Source: Planotetraspora thailandica | GTDB taxonomy: Bacteria > Actinomycetota > Actinomycetes > Streptosporangiales > Streptosporangiaceae | Assembly: GCF_016863335.1 (NCBI RefSeq) | Contig: NZ_BOOR01000008.1 | Location: 248,001-312,000, forward strand | Direction of reading: 5' to 3' | Length of the DNA: 64,000 nucleotides | In this document: positions 28,279 through 36,858 of the stretch, in pieces | How the letters are laid out: the number at the start of each line of letters is the position of its first letter | Numbering within the stretch: position 1 is the stretch's first letter | Translations under genes and position numbers: made by a program | The notes under the pieces: model-generated | Databases searched by the model: none | Seen by the model: only the letters and a program-made list of their open reading frames with translations | Told to the model about the DNA's origin: nothing

Positions 28279-29219
28279 GCGGGATGGCGGAGGGCGGTGG
28301 CGAGGGTGAGGGCGGCGGCGGCGATGTCCCTGGTCGCCTCGGGGGAGTCCATGAGCAGGGGCCTGGCCTCGACCGTCACGCCGTCGAGCGCGACGCCCTT
28401 GTCCTCCTCCGCCACGAGCCACCCGTCGAGCAGGCGGGAGCCGTACAGCTCCAGCACGGCCTGGGCGCTCGTCTCCACGCCGATGGCGGTCAGGCAGGCA
28501 TCGGCCATGCCGCGCACGGGCGCGCCACCGATGATCGGGGAGACGCCGACGACCGTCTTGTCCTCCAAAGCGGCCCGGATGCCGGGGATCTGGAGGATCG
28601 TGCCGATGCTGACGACCGGGTTGGACGGCGGCAGGATCACCACGTCGGCGTCCCGGATGGCCTCGAGTACCCCCGGGGCGGGCTCGGCGTCCTCGGCGCC
28701 CACGAGCAGGATCTGCTCGGCCGGCACGGACGCCCGCAGTTTCACCCACCACTCCTGGAAGTGGATCGCCCGCCTGCCCTTCTCGTCGGCGACGACGACG
28801 TGGGTCTCGGTGCGGTCGTCGGACATCGGCAGGAGCCGCACCCCCGGCTGCCACCGGTCGCACAGCGCCTCGGTGATCTGGGAGAGCGGGTAGCCAGCGG
28901 CGAGCATCTGGCTGCGCACGATGTGGGTCGCGAAGTCGCGGTCGCCGAGGCCGAACCACTGGGGCTCCATCCCGTAGGCCGCGAGCTCCTCCTTGACCGT
29001 GTGGCTTTCGTCTCTCCGGCCCCAGCCCTGCTCCTCGTTGATGCCGCCGCCGAGGGTGTACATGACGGTGTCGAGGTCGGGGCAGACCCGCAAGCCGAAC
29101 AGAGTGATGTCGTCACCGGTGTTGCCGATGACGGTGATCTCGGAATCGGGGGCCGCCGCCTTGAGGCCGCGAAGGAAGCGGGCGCCGCCGATTCCTCCAG
29201 CTAGGGACACGATGCGCAT
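28275..29219 (-). CDS. fbiA: Phosphoenolpyruvyl (2-phospho-L-lactate) transferase of F420 synthesis
   Basis: A 314-residue CofD-family enzyme that joins FO to the phospholactyl or phosphoenolpyruvyl moiety, giving (dehydro-)F420-0. Diagnostic blocks are VSLAGGIGGARFLRGL, VIGNTGDDITLFGLRVCPDLDTVMY, FGLGDRDFATHIVR and ILPPSNPVVSIGTIL. The length is normal and the start ATG is at 29219. It lies upstream of fbiB on the same strand. The enzyme that supplies the activated phosphoenolpyruvate (FbiD/CofC) is not in the window. Confidence 0.96.
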   Translation of the reverse strand: MRIVSLAGGIGGARFLRGLKAAAPDSEITVIGNTGDDITLFGLRVCPDLDTVMYTLGGGINEEQGWGRRDESHTVKEELAAYGMEPQWFGLGDRDFATHIVRSQMLAAGYPLSQITEALCDRWQPGVRLLPMSDDRTETHVVVADEKGRRAIHFQEWWVKLRASVPAEQILLVGAEDAEPAPGVLEAIRDADVVILPPSNPVVSIGTILQIPGIRAALEDKTVVGVSPIIGGAPVRGMADACLTAIGVETSAQAVLELYGSRLLDGWLVAEEDKGVALDGVTVEARPLLMDSPEATRDIAAAALTLATALRHPA

Positions 29220-29392
29220 GGATGACAGTCTTCCACCGCACTGTGAGCGGACTGCGAATACCTACCCTTGGATTGTTGTGAAAGATGGGCTTATACGCGC
29301 TTGGGCGTCCCATGAGGTTCTTGGGTCCGCCGACACCAATGTCGGGCATGTGCGAAACTGCCCGAGTGCGTTTCGGACCGATGGGGGTAGAC

Positions 29393-31192
29393 GTGCTCAA
29401 GGTCGACATCAGACGGTTGCGTGAGCCGGCGGCGCTGGCCATTGTCGCGGCGGTGCTCATCGGCGTGCTCGTCGCCGCCGGACGTCTGCTGATCGGTTCC
29501 GGCGCGGGCTTGACCTTCGGTGTGCGCTCCCTCGGCACGCTGGGGACGTTCGCGTCCCCGACCAACACCCTGCTGCTCGTGGTCGCGGTGCTCCTCGTGA
29601 CCAAGCTCGGCGAGGTGACGCCCCGCGCCGTCCTCGTCCTGCGCGGCGCCGCCGCGGCCTTCGGCCTGAGCCTCCTGTTCGGCGTCCTCGCACTGCTCGG
29701 CGTGCTGATCGGCGCGCCGGAGTTCCGCGACAAGTTCGAGAACCTCATCACGGGCCTTCCGATGCTCGCCCTCACCGCCATCGGCCTGGCCTTCGCGACC
29801 AGCTCGCTGGCGGAGCTCGCCACCTCCCGCCCCGCCGCGCAGTCCACCGGAGGCTTCTACGGCTCCGAGGGCGGCTACTCGTCCGATCCCTACTCCCAGG
29901 GATACGGCCAGCAGCCCGCGCAGCAGGCCCACGGCGCCCAGGCGGGCTCCGGGGCCTACGGCCAGCTCTCCGCTCCCGTCGACCAGCAGCAGTACGGCCA
30001 GGACGCCTACGGCTACGCGCAGGAGCGGCCGAACGACGCCTACGGCGCCCAGACCCCGGCCGCGCCGCAGGCCGACGCGTACGGGGCGCGGCAGGCCGAC
30101 GCATACGCCCAGCAGGCCTACGGGGCGTCCGCTCCCAACGCGCAGGCCGCGGCCGCGCAGCCGCAGGCCCAGCAGCCCTACCAGACGAGCAACCCCTACG
30201 ACCAGTACGGCGCGGCCGCCTACCAGCAGGACCAGTCCGGCGGGCAGGGCTACGGCCAGAGCGGCCAGGCGTACGGCGCGGACAGGCAGGCGTCCTCCAG
30301 CGCGTACGGCCAGCAATCCGAGGCGGCCGCACCGTCCGGCGGCTATTCCCAGCCGGCGGCCCCGGTGACGGGAAGCCCGATGGGTGCGGCCCCGACGCAG
30401 GGCACGCAGACCCCCGCGGCGCAGCCGAGCCAGCCCGCCGCGGCGCAGGGCTCGGCCTACGACCAGTACGGCTACGCCGTGCAGCAGCCGGAGACCGGCG
30501 GTTACGGCCAGCAGTCTTACGGCAGCGAAGGCGTCGGCTACCAGCAGGCCGCGCCTGCCGACGCCCAGGGATACACCCAGGGCTCCTACCAGGAGGCCGC
30601 CCAGCCCGGCCACCACGGAGCCGCTCCCTCCCAGCCCCAGACGAGCACGCAGCCGGGCGCCCACCCCTCCCCGTCCGGCGGCTCCCATGGGCTCGGTGAG
30701 GCCCGGCAGTACGACCAGCAGTACGGCCAGCAGGGCGCCTTCGCGGGCTACTCCTCCCAGCAGTACGCCGACGGCGGTGCGGCGGGCGGCTCCCAGTCGT
30801 CATTCGACCGCACCGACCCGCGGGAGCAGCAGATCGCGCAGGCCTACCAGCAGGCCCAGAGCTACCAGCAGCTCACCCCGGCGACCGACTACTCCAGCGG
30901 CCCGACGGGCCCGGCGTCGCCGTACGACAACCCGCTCGGCCACCCCCAGCGCGGCCAGGACCCGGCCTCCTACACCCCCGCCTCCGAGTCCGCCGAGCAG
31001 ACCGCCCGCTTCGATCCGCCCGCCTACCCCGGAGACGCGCTCAGCGGCCCCGCTCGCCGTGAGGAGCCGCTCGACCCCACCGCCATCTACGCCCCCGAGC
31101 GTGGCCAGGCAAAGTATGAGGAAGGTTCCGGCACTGATCAGGCAGGACACCAGGGCGACCCCAATGCCCATTGGTATGGTTCCGAACGCTGA
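29393..31192 (+). CDS. Membrane protein with very long Tyr/Gln/Gly-rich low-complexity tail
   Basis: About 599 residues from GTG 29393 (GGGGG site; an ATG at 29381 also fits). The first ~150 residues hold four membrane helices (for example LAIVAAVLIGVLVAAGRLLI and LPMLALTAIGLAFATSSLAEL). The remaining ~450 residues are low-complexity, built from YG, QQ, QA and SQ repeats such as YGQQ, AYGA and QAYG, with almost no charged residues until the last ~80. This resembles prion-like phase-separating domains. The C-terminal segment (DPREQQIAQAYQQAQSYQQ) is less repetitive. I do not recognise a family with known function. It is divergent from fbiA and upstream of whiB, a position occupied by similar membrane proteins in related genomes. 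Confidence 0.8.
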   Translation: MLKVDIRRLREPAALAIVAAVLIGVLVAAGRLLIGSGAGLTFGVRSLGTLGTFASPTNTLLLVVAVLLVTKLGEVTPRAVLVLRGAAAAFGLSLLFGVLALLGVLIGAPEFRDKFENLITGLPMLALTAIGLAFATSSLAELATSRPAAQSTGGFYGSEGGYSSDPYSQGYGQQPAQQAHGAQAGSGAYGQLSAPVDQQQYGQDAYGYAQERPNDAYGAQTPAAPQADAYGARQADAYAQQAYGASAPNAQAAAAQPQAQQPYQTSNPYDQYGAAAYQQDQSGGQGYGQSGQAYGADRQASSSAYGQQSEAAAPSGGYSQPAAPVTGSPMGAAPTQGTQTPAAQPSQPAAAQGSAYDQYGYAVQQPETGGYGQQSYGSEGVGYQQAAPADAQGYTQGSYQEAAQPGHHGAAPSQPQTSTQPGAHPSPSGGSHGLGEARQYDQQYGQQGAFAGYSSQQYADGGAAGGSQSSFDRTDPREQQIAQAYQQAQSYQQLTPATDYSSGPTGPASPYDNPLGHPQRGQDPASYTPASESAEQTARFDPPAYPGDALSGPARREEPLDPTAIYAPERGQAKYEEGSGTDQAGHQGDPNAHWYGSER

Positions 31193-31258
31193 TAGGACCG
31201 AAGATCGGGGCGTACGAACCGGGGCAAGCAGGTCTTTCCCCGGGTATCGGTATGCCGC

Positions 31259-31288
31259 TTGACGCCACACGCGGCACGCGCGTGTAAT
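31259..31288 (+). promoter_or_regulatory. Candidate whiB promoter
   Basis: TTGACG (31259-31264) and TGTAAT (31283-31288) are separated by 18 bp, a fair sigma-70-type (HrdB) promoter. Transcription would start near 31295 and give a ~90-nt leader before the whiB ATG, with a terminator-like hairpin inside it. Confidence 0.4.
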
Positions 31289-31303
31289 TACAGACGTGTT
31301 GTT

Positions 31304-31340
31304 ACGCCTCCCCGTGGGTGGGTAAGGGGGGAGGCGTTTT
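31304..31340 (+). terminator. Hairpin with T-tract upstream of whiB (terminator or leader attenuator)
   Basis: ACGCCTCCCC (31304-31313) pairs with GGGGAGGCGT (31328-31337) and runs into a TTTT tract. It lies after the low-complexity membrane-protein gene and before whiB. If the candidate promoter at 31259 is used, the hairpin would be inside the whiB leader and could attenuate it. Otherwise it ends the upstream transcript. Confidence 0.6.
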
Positions 31341-31383
31341 GGGGGGCTCCAATGTGGGCGGGCGAGCGACAGGGAGGTGTGCA

Positions 31384-31641
31384 ATGACCGATGTGGTCAT
31401 GGCACAGGCGCTCGATGGTGAAGATCTTGGGTGGCAGGAGCGTGCGTTGTGCGCTCAGACCGACCCGGAGGCGTTCTTTCCCGAAAAGGGTGGCTCCACC
31501 AGAGAAGCCAAGAAGGTGTGCCGTTCGTGCGAAGTGCGGGCGGAGTGCCTGGAATACGCGCTCGAGCACGATGAGCGCTTCGGCATCTGGGGTGGGCTGT
31601 CCGAGCGGGAAAGGCGCAGGATCAAGCGTCAAGCAGTGTGA
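31384..31641 (+). CDS. whiB: WhiB iron-sulfur transcription factor
   Basis: An 85-residue Wbl protein. Cys23, Cys46, Cys49 and Cys55 (pattern C-x22-C-x2-C-x5-C) bind a [4Fe-4S] cluster. FGIWGGLSERERRRIKR is the beta-turn plus basic C-terminal tail that contacts sigma factor and DNA. The sequence is close to Streptomyces WhiB and mycobacterial WhiB2/WhmD, needed for sporulation septation and cell division, and the neighbourhood (fbiA-fbiB on one side, manB genes on the other) is the same. ATG 31384 has an excellent GGGAGGTG site; the longer frame from 31318 runs through the leader hairpin and is rejected. Confidence 0.95.
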   Translation: MTDVVMAQALDGEDLGWQERALCAQTDPEAFFPEKGGSTREAKKVCRSCEVRAECLEYALEHDERFGIWGGLSERERRRIKRQAV

Positions 31642-31668
31642 AGCATGATGTGAGTCATGCGGTGGGAT

Positions 31669-31710
31669 CACGGGCGGGGGCCACGCGGCGACGCGTGGCC
31701 CCCGCCCGTG
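31669..31710 (+). terminator. Strong terminator after whiB
   Basis: Perfect 18-bp arms (31669-31686 and 31693-31710, starting CACGGGCGGGGGCC) around the 6-nt loop GGCGAC, followed by GTTTAT. It lies 28 bp past the whiB stop. This isolates whiB from the next operon. The stretch 31711-31867 holds no further feature I can support. Confidence 0.85.
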
Positions 31711-31867
31711 GTTTATAGGCCCTGTCCGTGAGCCTTGATCTCTGAGCGTCGGCCGGTTCGGGCCCGCGGCGTCCTGCCTGCTAACGGTTCGGCGCACGTG
31801 CGATCGGCAGAGCCCGGTTGCCGTATCGTGGTCGGCGCTCAGCCGTACGACCCCAAGGACCCCCGAC

Positions 31868-34729
31868 GTGCACTCGGTCACCGCGATCGTCGTCGCCCAC
31901 GACGGCGCCCGCTGGCTCCAGGAGACGCTGACGGCGGTCAGGCGCCAGAGCCGGCCGCTCGATCTCATCGTCGGCGTGGACAACGGCAGCCGCGACGGCA
32001 GCGGGCAGATGCTCGCCGAGGCGCTCGGCAGCGGAAACGTGCTGAACCTGTCCAGGTCGGCCGGCTTCGGCGACGCCGTCCACGAAGTGCTCCGCAGGCT
32101 CCCTCCTGCCCAGCCCCGCCAGGCGGGCGGCGCGGAATGGGTCTGGCTGCTCCACGACGACTGCGCGCCCGACGCCCACGCGCTCGAGGCACTCCTGTGG
32201 GCGGCCGACCTGAATCCGGACGCGGCGATCCTCGGGCCCAAGCTGTGCGACTGGCTCGATCGGCGCGTCCTGCTGGAGATCGGCGTCACCGTCAGCCGTT
32301 CGGGCATACGCGACACCGGTCTCGAGCCCAGGGAGTACGACCAGGGCCAGCACGACGGCGACGGCTTTCTCGACGTGCTGTCGGTCTCCACGGCCGGCAT
32401 GCTGATCAGGCGCGAGGTCTGGGACGAGTTGTCCGGCCTCGACCCCGAGCTCCCGTTGTTCCGCGACGACCTCGACCTGTGCTGGCGGGCTCGCGCCGCG
32501 GGCCACCGCGTGCTCAACGTGACCGCGGCCGTCGCCTGGCACGCCGAGGCGTCCACCCGTCGCCGCAGGCGGATCTCGGCGAGCAACGACCACCCCCGGC
32601 GGCTGGACCGGCGCAACGCGCTGCTCGTCATCATGGCGAACCTGCCGTTCCTGGCCCTCATGCGGTCGATCGTCCGCAACATCGTGGGCTCGGCGTTCCG
32701 GACCGTGCTGTTCCTTGTCGCCAAGCAGCCCGCCAATGCGCTCGACGAGATCGCGGCGCTCGGCTCCGTGCTCGGCAAGCCGGGACGGCTCAGGCGGGCT
32801 CGCAAGCGGCGCAGGAAAGACCGCAAGAGCGGTTACGCGGCGGTCGCGAGGCTGCTGACGCCCTCGGGGGCCACACTCAGGCGGCTGGCCGACATGGTGC
32901 AGGGCTTCATCGCGGGCGCGGGCCCCGTCGACTCCGCGGGCCGTCACCACGCGTCCGCGGGCGCCTCCGACGAGGAGGACGGCGAGGAGCTGCTCAGCGA
33001 CTCCGGGCTGGTCCAGCGGATGTTCACCAGCCCCGGCGTGCTCCTGTGCGCCGCGCTCCTGGCGGTCGCCCTCGCGGCCGAGCGCTCGCTGCTGTTCGGC
33101 GGCCTGCTCGGCGGCGGCTCGCTGGTGCCCGTCACCGGCGGCGCCTCCGACCTGTGGCGGCTCTACACCGAGAACCACCACGTGACGGGCCTCGGCTCGG
33201 ACACCTGGACCCCGCCGTACGTCGCGATCCTCGCGGCCGTCTCCACGCTCTTCCTCGGCAAGACATGGCTCGCGGTCAGCGTGCTGCTCCTCGGATGCGT
33301 GCCACTCGCCGGGTTCTCCGCGTATACGGCGACCAAGAAGATGATCCCGTACGTGCCCGCGCGGATCTGGCTGGCCGCGACCTACGCGCTGCTGCCCGTC
33401 GCCACGGGAGCGGTGGCCGCCGGCCGCCTGGGCACCGCGGTCGTGTTCGCCCTGCTGCCGGTCTACGCGGCGCTGGCCACGAGGATCGTCGCGGGCTCAC
33501 GCCGGGCGGCCTGGGGATTCGGGCTGCTCCTCACGGTGGGCACCGCCTTCGTCCCCCTTCTCTACGTGCTGGTGGCCGTTCTCGGCGGCCTCGCGGCGGT
33601 GTCGTTCGCCGGTGTGCGCAGGGGGGTCGGCGTGGCCCTCGCCATCGGCCTCGGCACGCCGGTTCTCCTGCTCTTCCCGTGGCTCGCCCAGCTCGTGACC
33701 GACCCCGGCCGGATCCTGCTCGAGTCGGGCCTGCACGACGTCGCGCTGAGCGACCCCCGGCTGGGCGCCGAATCCATCCTGCTGCTGAGCCCCGGCGGGC
33801 CGGGCATGCCGCCCGTCTGGGTGACCGGCGGCCTGATCGCCGTCGCCCTGACGGCCCTGCTGCTGCGCCGCCACCAGATGGTGGTGGCGATCGGCTGGGG
33901 CGTCATGGTCTTCGGCGTGCTGGTGGCGATTGTGGTCGGGCGCGTGACCGTCGACGGTGTGGCCGCCTGGCCGGGCGTCCCCCTGGCCTTCGCCGCCACC
34001 GGCCTGCTCGTGGCGGCGGCCCATCCCGCACGCCGCATCGCCGAGTTCGCGGCCAAGGGGGGCCTGCGCCGCCTGGGCGGCCTGCTCATCGTGGTGGTCG
34101 CGTTCGCGACGCCGCTCGCGGCGGCCGGGTTGTGGATCAAGGGCGGCGCCGACGGCCCGCTCCAGCGCGGTGTGCGCGACCCCATGCCGGTGCTCGCCGC
34201 CGTCGGGACCGGCAAGGGGCAGGCCACCCTGGTGTTGCGGTCCGACCACGGCGTCGTGGGCTACACCTTGCTGCGCGGACGCGCGCCGCTGATCGGCGAG
34301 TCCGACCTCCCGGCGTCCCCCGACGCGAGCAGCCGGTTGGGGGCCGCCGTGGCGGGGCTGGCCTCAGGGAGGGGCGGCTCCTACGCCCGGGTCCTCCTCG
34401 CGGACGGCGTGCAGTTCGTCACCGTGCCCAGACCGGTCGACCCCGGGCTGAGCCGCACGCTCGACTCCGAGCCCACGCTCGAGCGGGTGAGCCTGTCGGC
34501 GAACGGCGGGTTGTGGCGGATGGTTCAGCCGGCGGCAGTGCGGCCGCCCGCCGCAGGAGACTCCACGCACAGGCTCTGGTTGTGGGCACAGGCGACGATC
34601 TTGGTCGTCGTGTTGATCCTGGCTTCTCCCGGCGCCCGTTCGGCGGAGGGCGAGGACGAGTACGTCGAGGTCCCCGTGGAGGAGCCGCGAGGACGCCGCA
34701 GGGCTGGTGGGGATCGGGTGCCGGTGTGA
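31868..34729 (+). CDS. Large membrane-bound family 2 glycosyltransferase
   Basis: A 953-residue protein. Residues ~1-250 form a GT2 domain: VTAIVVAHDGARWLQETLTA, VDNGSRDGS, WLLHDDCAPDAHA with the DD metal motif, and DDLDLCWRARAAGHRV. A basic linker follows, then about 12 membrane helices from ~residue 390 to 800, with an extracytoplasmic C-terminal part. This is the layout of actinobacterial membrane GT2 enzymes that build cell-wall polysaccharides. GTG 31868 is the start. The next gene overlaps its stop by 4 bp (GTGA), so the two form an operon. Sugar specificity is unknown. Confidence 0.85.
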   Translation: MHSVTAIVVAHDGARWLQETLTAVRRQSRPLDLIVGVDNGSRDGSGQMLAEALGSGNVLNLSRSAGFGDAVHEVLRRLPPAQPRQAGGAEWVWLLHDDCAPDAHALEALLWAADLNPDAAILGPKLCDWLDRRVLLEIGVTVSRSGIRDTGLEPREYDQGQHDGDGFLDVLSVSTAGMLIRREVWDELSGLDPELPLFRDDLDLCWRARAAGHRVLNVTAAVAWHAEASTRRRRRISASNDHPRRLDRRNALLVIMANLPFLALMRSIVRNIVGSAFRTVLFLVAKQPANALDEIAALGSVLGKPGRLRRARKRRRKDRKSGYAAVARLLTPSGATLRRLADMVQGFIAGAGPVDSAGRHHASAGASDEEDGEELLSDSGLVQRMFTSPGVLLCAALLAVALAAERSLLFGGLLGGGSLVPVTGGASDLWRLYTENHHVTGLGSDTWTPPYVAILAAVSTLFLGKTWLAVSVLLLGCVPLAGFSAYTATKKMIPYVPARIWLAATYALLPVATGAVAAGRLGTAVVFALLPVYAALATRIVAGSRRAAWGFGLLLTVGTAFVPLLYVLVAVLGGLAAVSFAGVRRGVGVALAIGLGTPVLLLFPWLAQLVTDPGRILLESGLHDVALSDPRLGAESILLLSPGGPGMPPVWVTGGLIAVALTALLLRRHQMVVAIGWGVMVFGVLVAIVVGRVTVDGVAAWPGVPLAFAATGLLVAAAHPARRIAEFAAKGGLRRLGGLLIVVVAFATPLAAAGLWIKGGADGPLQRGVRDPMPVLAAVGTGKGQATLVLRSDHGVVGYTLLRGRAPLIGESDLPASPDASSRLGAAVAGLASGRGGSYARVLLADGVQFVTVPRPVDPGLSRTLDSEPTLERVSLSANGGLWRMVQPAAVRPPAAGDSTHRLWLWAQATILVVVLILASPGARSAEGEDEYVEVPVEEPRGRRRAGGDRVPV

Positions 34730-36240
34730 AGAGTCTGATCGAGAACCGCTTCGGCCTCCTGGCGCTGGTGCTGGTCGCCCTGGGCGCCCTGTACGGCGTG
34801 GCCTACGGCACCAGGCCCGCGGCGCAGGCCGACACCCCGCCGCGGCCCGTGCGCGCGCCCATGGAGTCGGTGACCGCCGTCTGCCCTGCGGCGGGCGGCA
34901 GCACCCTCAGCGTGGTGACGCCTCCCGCGGGTCAGACCCGGGACCAGGGCGAGGGCGGGGGCGGCGCCGTCGTGGCCCCGCTCCAGCAGCCCGCGGACGC
35001 GGCACAGGACGCCACGAAGCCGAACACGGGTAAGCAGGCGAAGGCGAAGAAGGCCGCGGGCGAGCCGGTCTCGCTCCAGCGAACCGGCGTGTTGTGGCAG
35101 CAGGCCATGACCGCCGGCACGGGGGCGGTGTCGGTCGCCGCCTCGGGGCCGATGGCCGCGGGCCTGGAGGGGTCGCAGACGGCGCGACTGGAGTCGGGCA
35201 GCCAGCGTGGTCTGGCCTCCACCCGCTGCGTAGAGCCCGGCGCGGACGCCTGGTTCGTCGGCCCGGGCCCGGCGGCCGCCACGATGACGCTCTACGTCGC
35301 GAACGCCGACGAGGCGCCCGCGGACATCCAGATCATGATCTATTCGGGTGAGGGCCTGGTGCTCAACGACCGGGGGAGCGGCCTGGTCCTCAAGCCGGGT
35401 GAGAACCGTACGGTCAACCTCCGCGATCTCGCCCCGTCGCCGCTGGTGATGGCCGTCCAGGTCAGCACGAGCGGAGGCAGGGTCGCCGCGGCGGTCAAGG
35501 CGGTGCTCGGCAAGGGCAAGGGTGTCGACTGGCTGCCCGTCGCCGCTCCGCCGGCCAAGCAGGTCGTGGTTCCCGGCATCCCCGGTACGGCAGGCCTGCG
35601 CGAGCTCTACGTCACCGCCCCCGGCGGCCAGGACACCGTGGTCCAGGTGAAGGCCGTGCTCAAGGACGGTTCGTACGCGCTGAAGAACAAGGAGACCGTC
35701 GAGGTGCCGGCGGGCTCGACCACGACGTTCGACCTGTCGACGGGCATCGGCGGCCAGCCGGCCGCCCTTCTGCTGACCTCGGACATCCCCATCGTGGCCG
35801 GTCTGAAGATCACCGGCACCGGGATGAGCCAGGACGTCGCCTTCACCGCGGGGGCGCCGTCCATCGACCTCGGCACCGTCGTGGCCGACAACCGGGTCGA
35901 GCGAGGGGTGAGCTCCCGCCTGGTGTTGTCCGCGCCGTTCTCCGGGGCCACGGTGAAGGTCCAGTTGCTGCCCAAGCAGGGCACGCCGCCTGATCCGGTC
36001 GAGGTCAAGGTGCCGGCGGCCAGGACGAAGGAGATCAACCTCAAGGCCCCGCCCGGAGGAGACGGCCGCTTCGCCGTCTTCGTGCAGCCGGAGCCGGGGT
36101 CGGGGCCCGTCTACGGAGGCCGGGCCATCGTGGAGGACCTGCGGAGCGGGCAGATGATCACGACGCAGCCCTTCGCGCCCGCCACCATCTGGGCGCTTGT
36201 GCCGCCCACCGCCGACTCCCCGAGCGTGGTGCTGCCCTGA
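34726..36240 (+). CDS. DUF5719 family secreted/membrane-anchored protein
   Basis: About 504 residues from GTG 34726, overlapping the glycosyltransferase stop as GTGA. An N-terminal signal anchor (FGLLALVLVALGALYGVAYG) is followed by a Pro/Lys-rich linker. Beta-rich extracytoplasmic domains follow with recurring strands such as TMTLYVANADEAPADIQI and DTVVQVKAVLKDGSYAL. I recognise it as the DUF5719 family always found behind this glycosyltransferase in actinomycetes. Function is unknown; coupling to the membrane glycosyltransferase suggests a partner outside the membrane, perhaps for polymer export or chain handling. Confidence 0.8.
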   Translation: MKSLIENRFGLLALVLVALGALYGVAYGTRPAAQADTPPRPVRAPMESVTAVCPAAGGSTLSVVTPPAGQTRDQGEGGGGAVVAPLQQPADAAQDATKPNTGKQAKAKKAAGEPVSLQRTGVLWQQAMTAGTGAVSVAASGPMAAGLEGSQTARLESGSQRGLASTRCVEPGADAWFVGPGPAAATMTLYVANADEAPADIQIMIYSGEGLVLNDRGSGLVLKPGENRTVNLRDLAPSPLVMAVQVSTSGGRVAAAVKAVLGKGKGVDWLPVAAPPAKQVVVPGIPGTAGLRELYVTAPGGQDTVVQVKAVLKDGSYALKNKETVEVPAGSTTTFDLSTGIGGQPAALLLTSDIPIVAGLKITGTGMSQDVAFTAGAPSIDLGTVVADNRVERGVSSRLVLSAPFSGATVKVQLLPKQGTPPDPVEVKVPAARTKEINLKAPPGGDGRFAVFVQPEPGSGPVYGGRAIVEDLRSGQMITTQPFAPATIWALVPPTADSPSVVLP

Positions 36241-36259
36241 GGCCGGTCTGGCGGCGGCT

Positions 36260-36730
36260 CTAGTGGCGGTCGTCGTACCCGGGATCGATCGTCTCGGGGG
36301 TGAGGCCGAGAAGGTTGGCGACCTGCTCCACGACCACGTCGAAGACCAGCGTGCCGAGCGTGTCGCGGTCACGCGCCCGCGCTTCCAGCGGGCGGCGGTA
36401 GACGACGACCGCGGCATGGCCGCCGCTCGCCGGCTCCGCCCGGCCGAAGGGGATGGGGTCGGACGACAGGCGGGAGGGGCCGTCGACCAGCTCGCTCGGG
36501 GGCGGGACCTCCTCGACGGCGAACTCCACTGAGGCGAGCTGTGCGCCCCACCTGGGCTTGAGCCGGTCCACCGCCTCGATCACCAGGTCGTCGAACCGTT
36601 CCCCCCGCGACTTGGCGATCGGGACATGTGATGGGGCGAGCGGCCCGCGCATCCCGCGGCCGTGCCGATCACGTCGGCGGACGCGTCGATTCCGGTCCGG
36701 CATGTCGCCGCGTTCGCTCGGCTGTGTCAC
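36260..36730 (-). CDS. Zincin-like metallopeptidase-fold protein without the HExxH motif
   Basis: About 156 residues. The C-terminal part matches the PF06262-type zincin family, but where active members have HEIAHHFG this protein has EQVANLLG (in VVVEQVANLLGLTPETID). All three catalytic positions (H, E, H) are replaced, so it cannot bind zinc in the usual way and is probably a structural or binding protein. A basic N-terminus (RNRRVRRRDRHGRG) precedes the fold; ATG 36703 is an alternative start. Its place between DUF5719 and DUF3499 is the one I associate with the mycobacterial gene Rv3259. Confidence 0.7.
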   Translation of the reverse strand: MTQPSERGDMPDRNRRVRRRDRHGRGMRGPLAPSHVPIAKSRGERFDDLVIEAVDRLKPRWGAQLASVEFAVEEVPPPSELVDGPSRLSSDPIPFGRAEPASGGHAAVVVYRRPLEARARDRDTLGTLVFDVVVEQVANLLGLTPETIDPGYDDRH

Positions 36731-36858
36731 GGAGTCAGCTTAAAGCGCCGCCGGAGGTCACCGCCGAGCCGTACCACCGCTGTCCGAATTGTGGCGACAC
36801 GATCGATAAGAGCTCCGGGGTGGTGGCAATCGGAACGCGGACCGGATACGGTCCCTCC

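Noticed and set aside
31735-34725. Very long plus-strand frame (31735-36240) over the glycosyltransferase gene
   Set aside because: Only its last third (from GTG 34726) is a real gene, DUF5719. The earlier part is an Arg/Pro-rich shadow of the glycosyltransferase frame.
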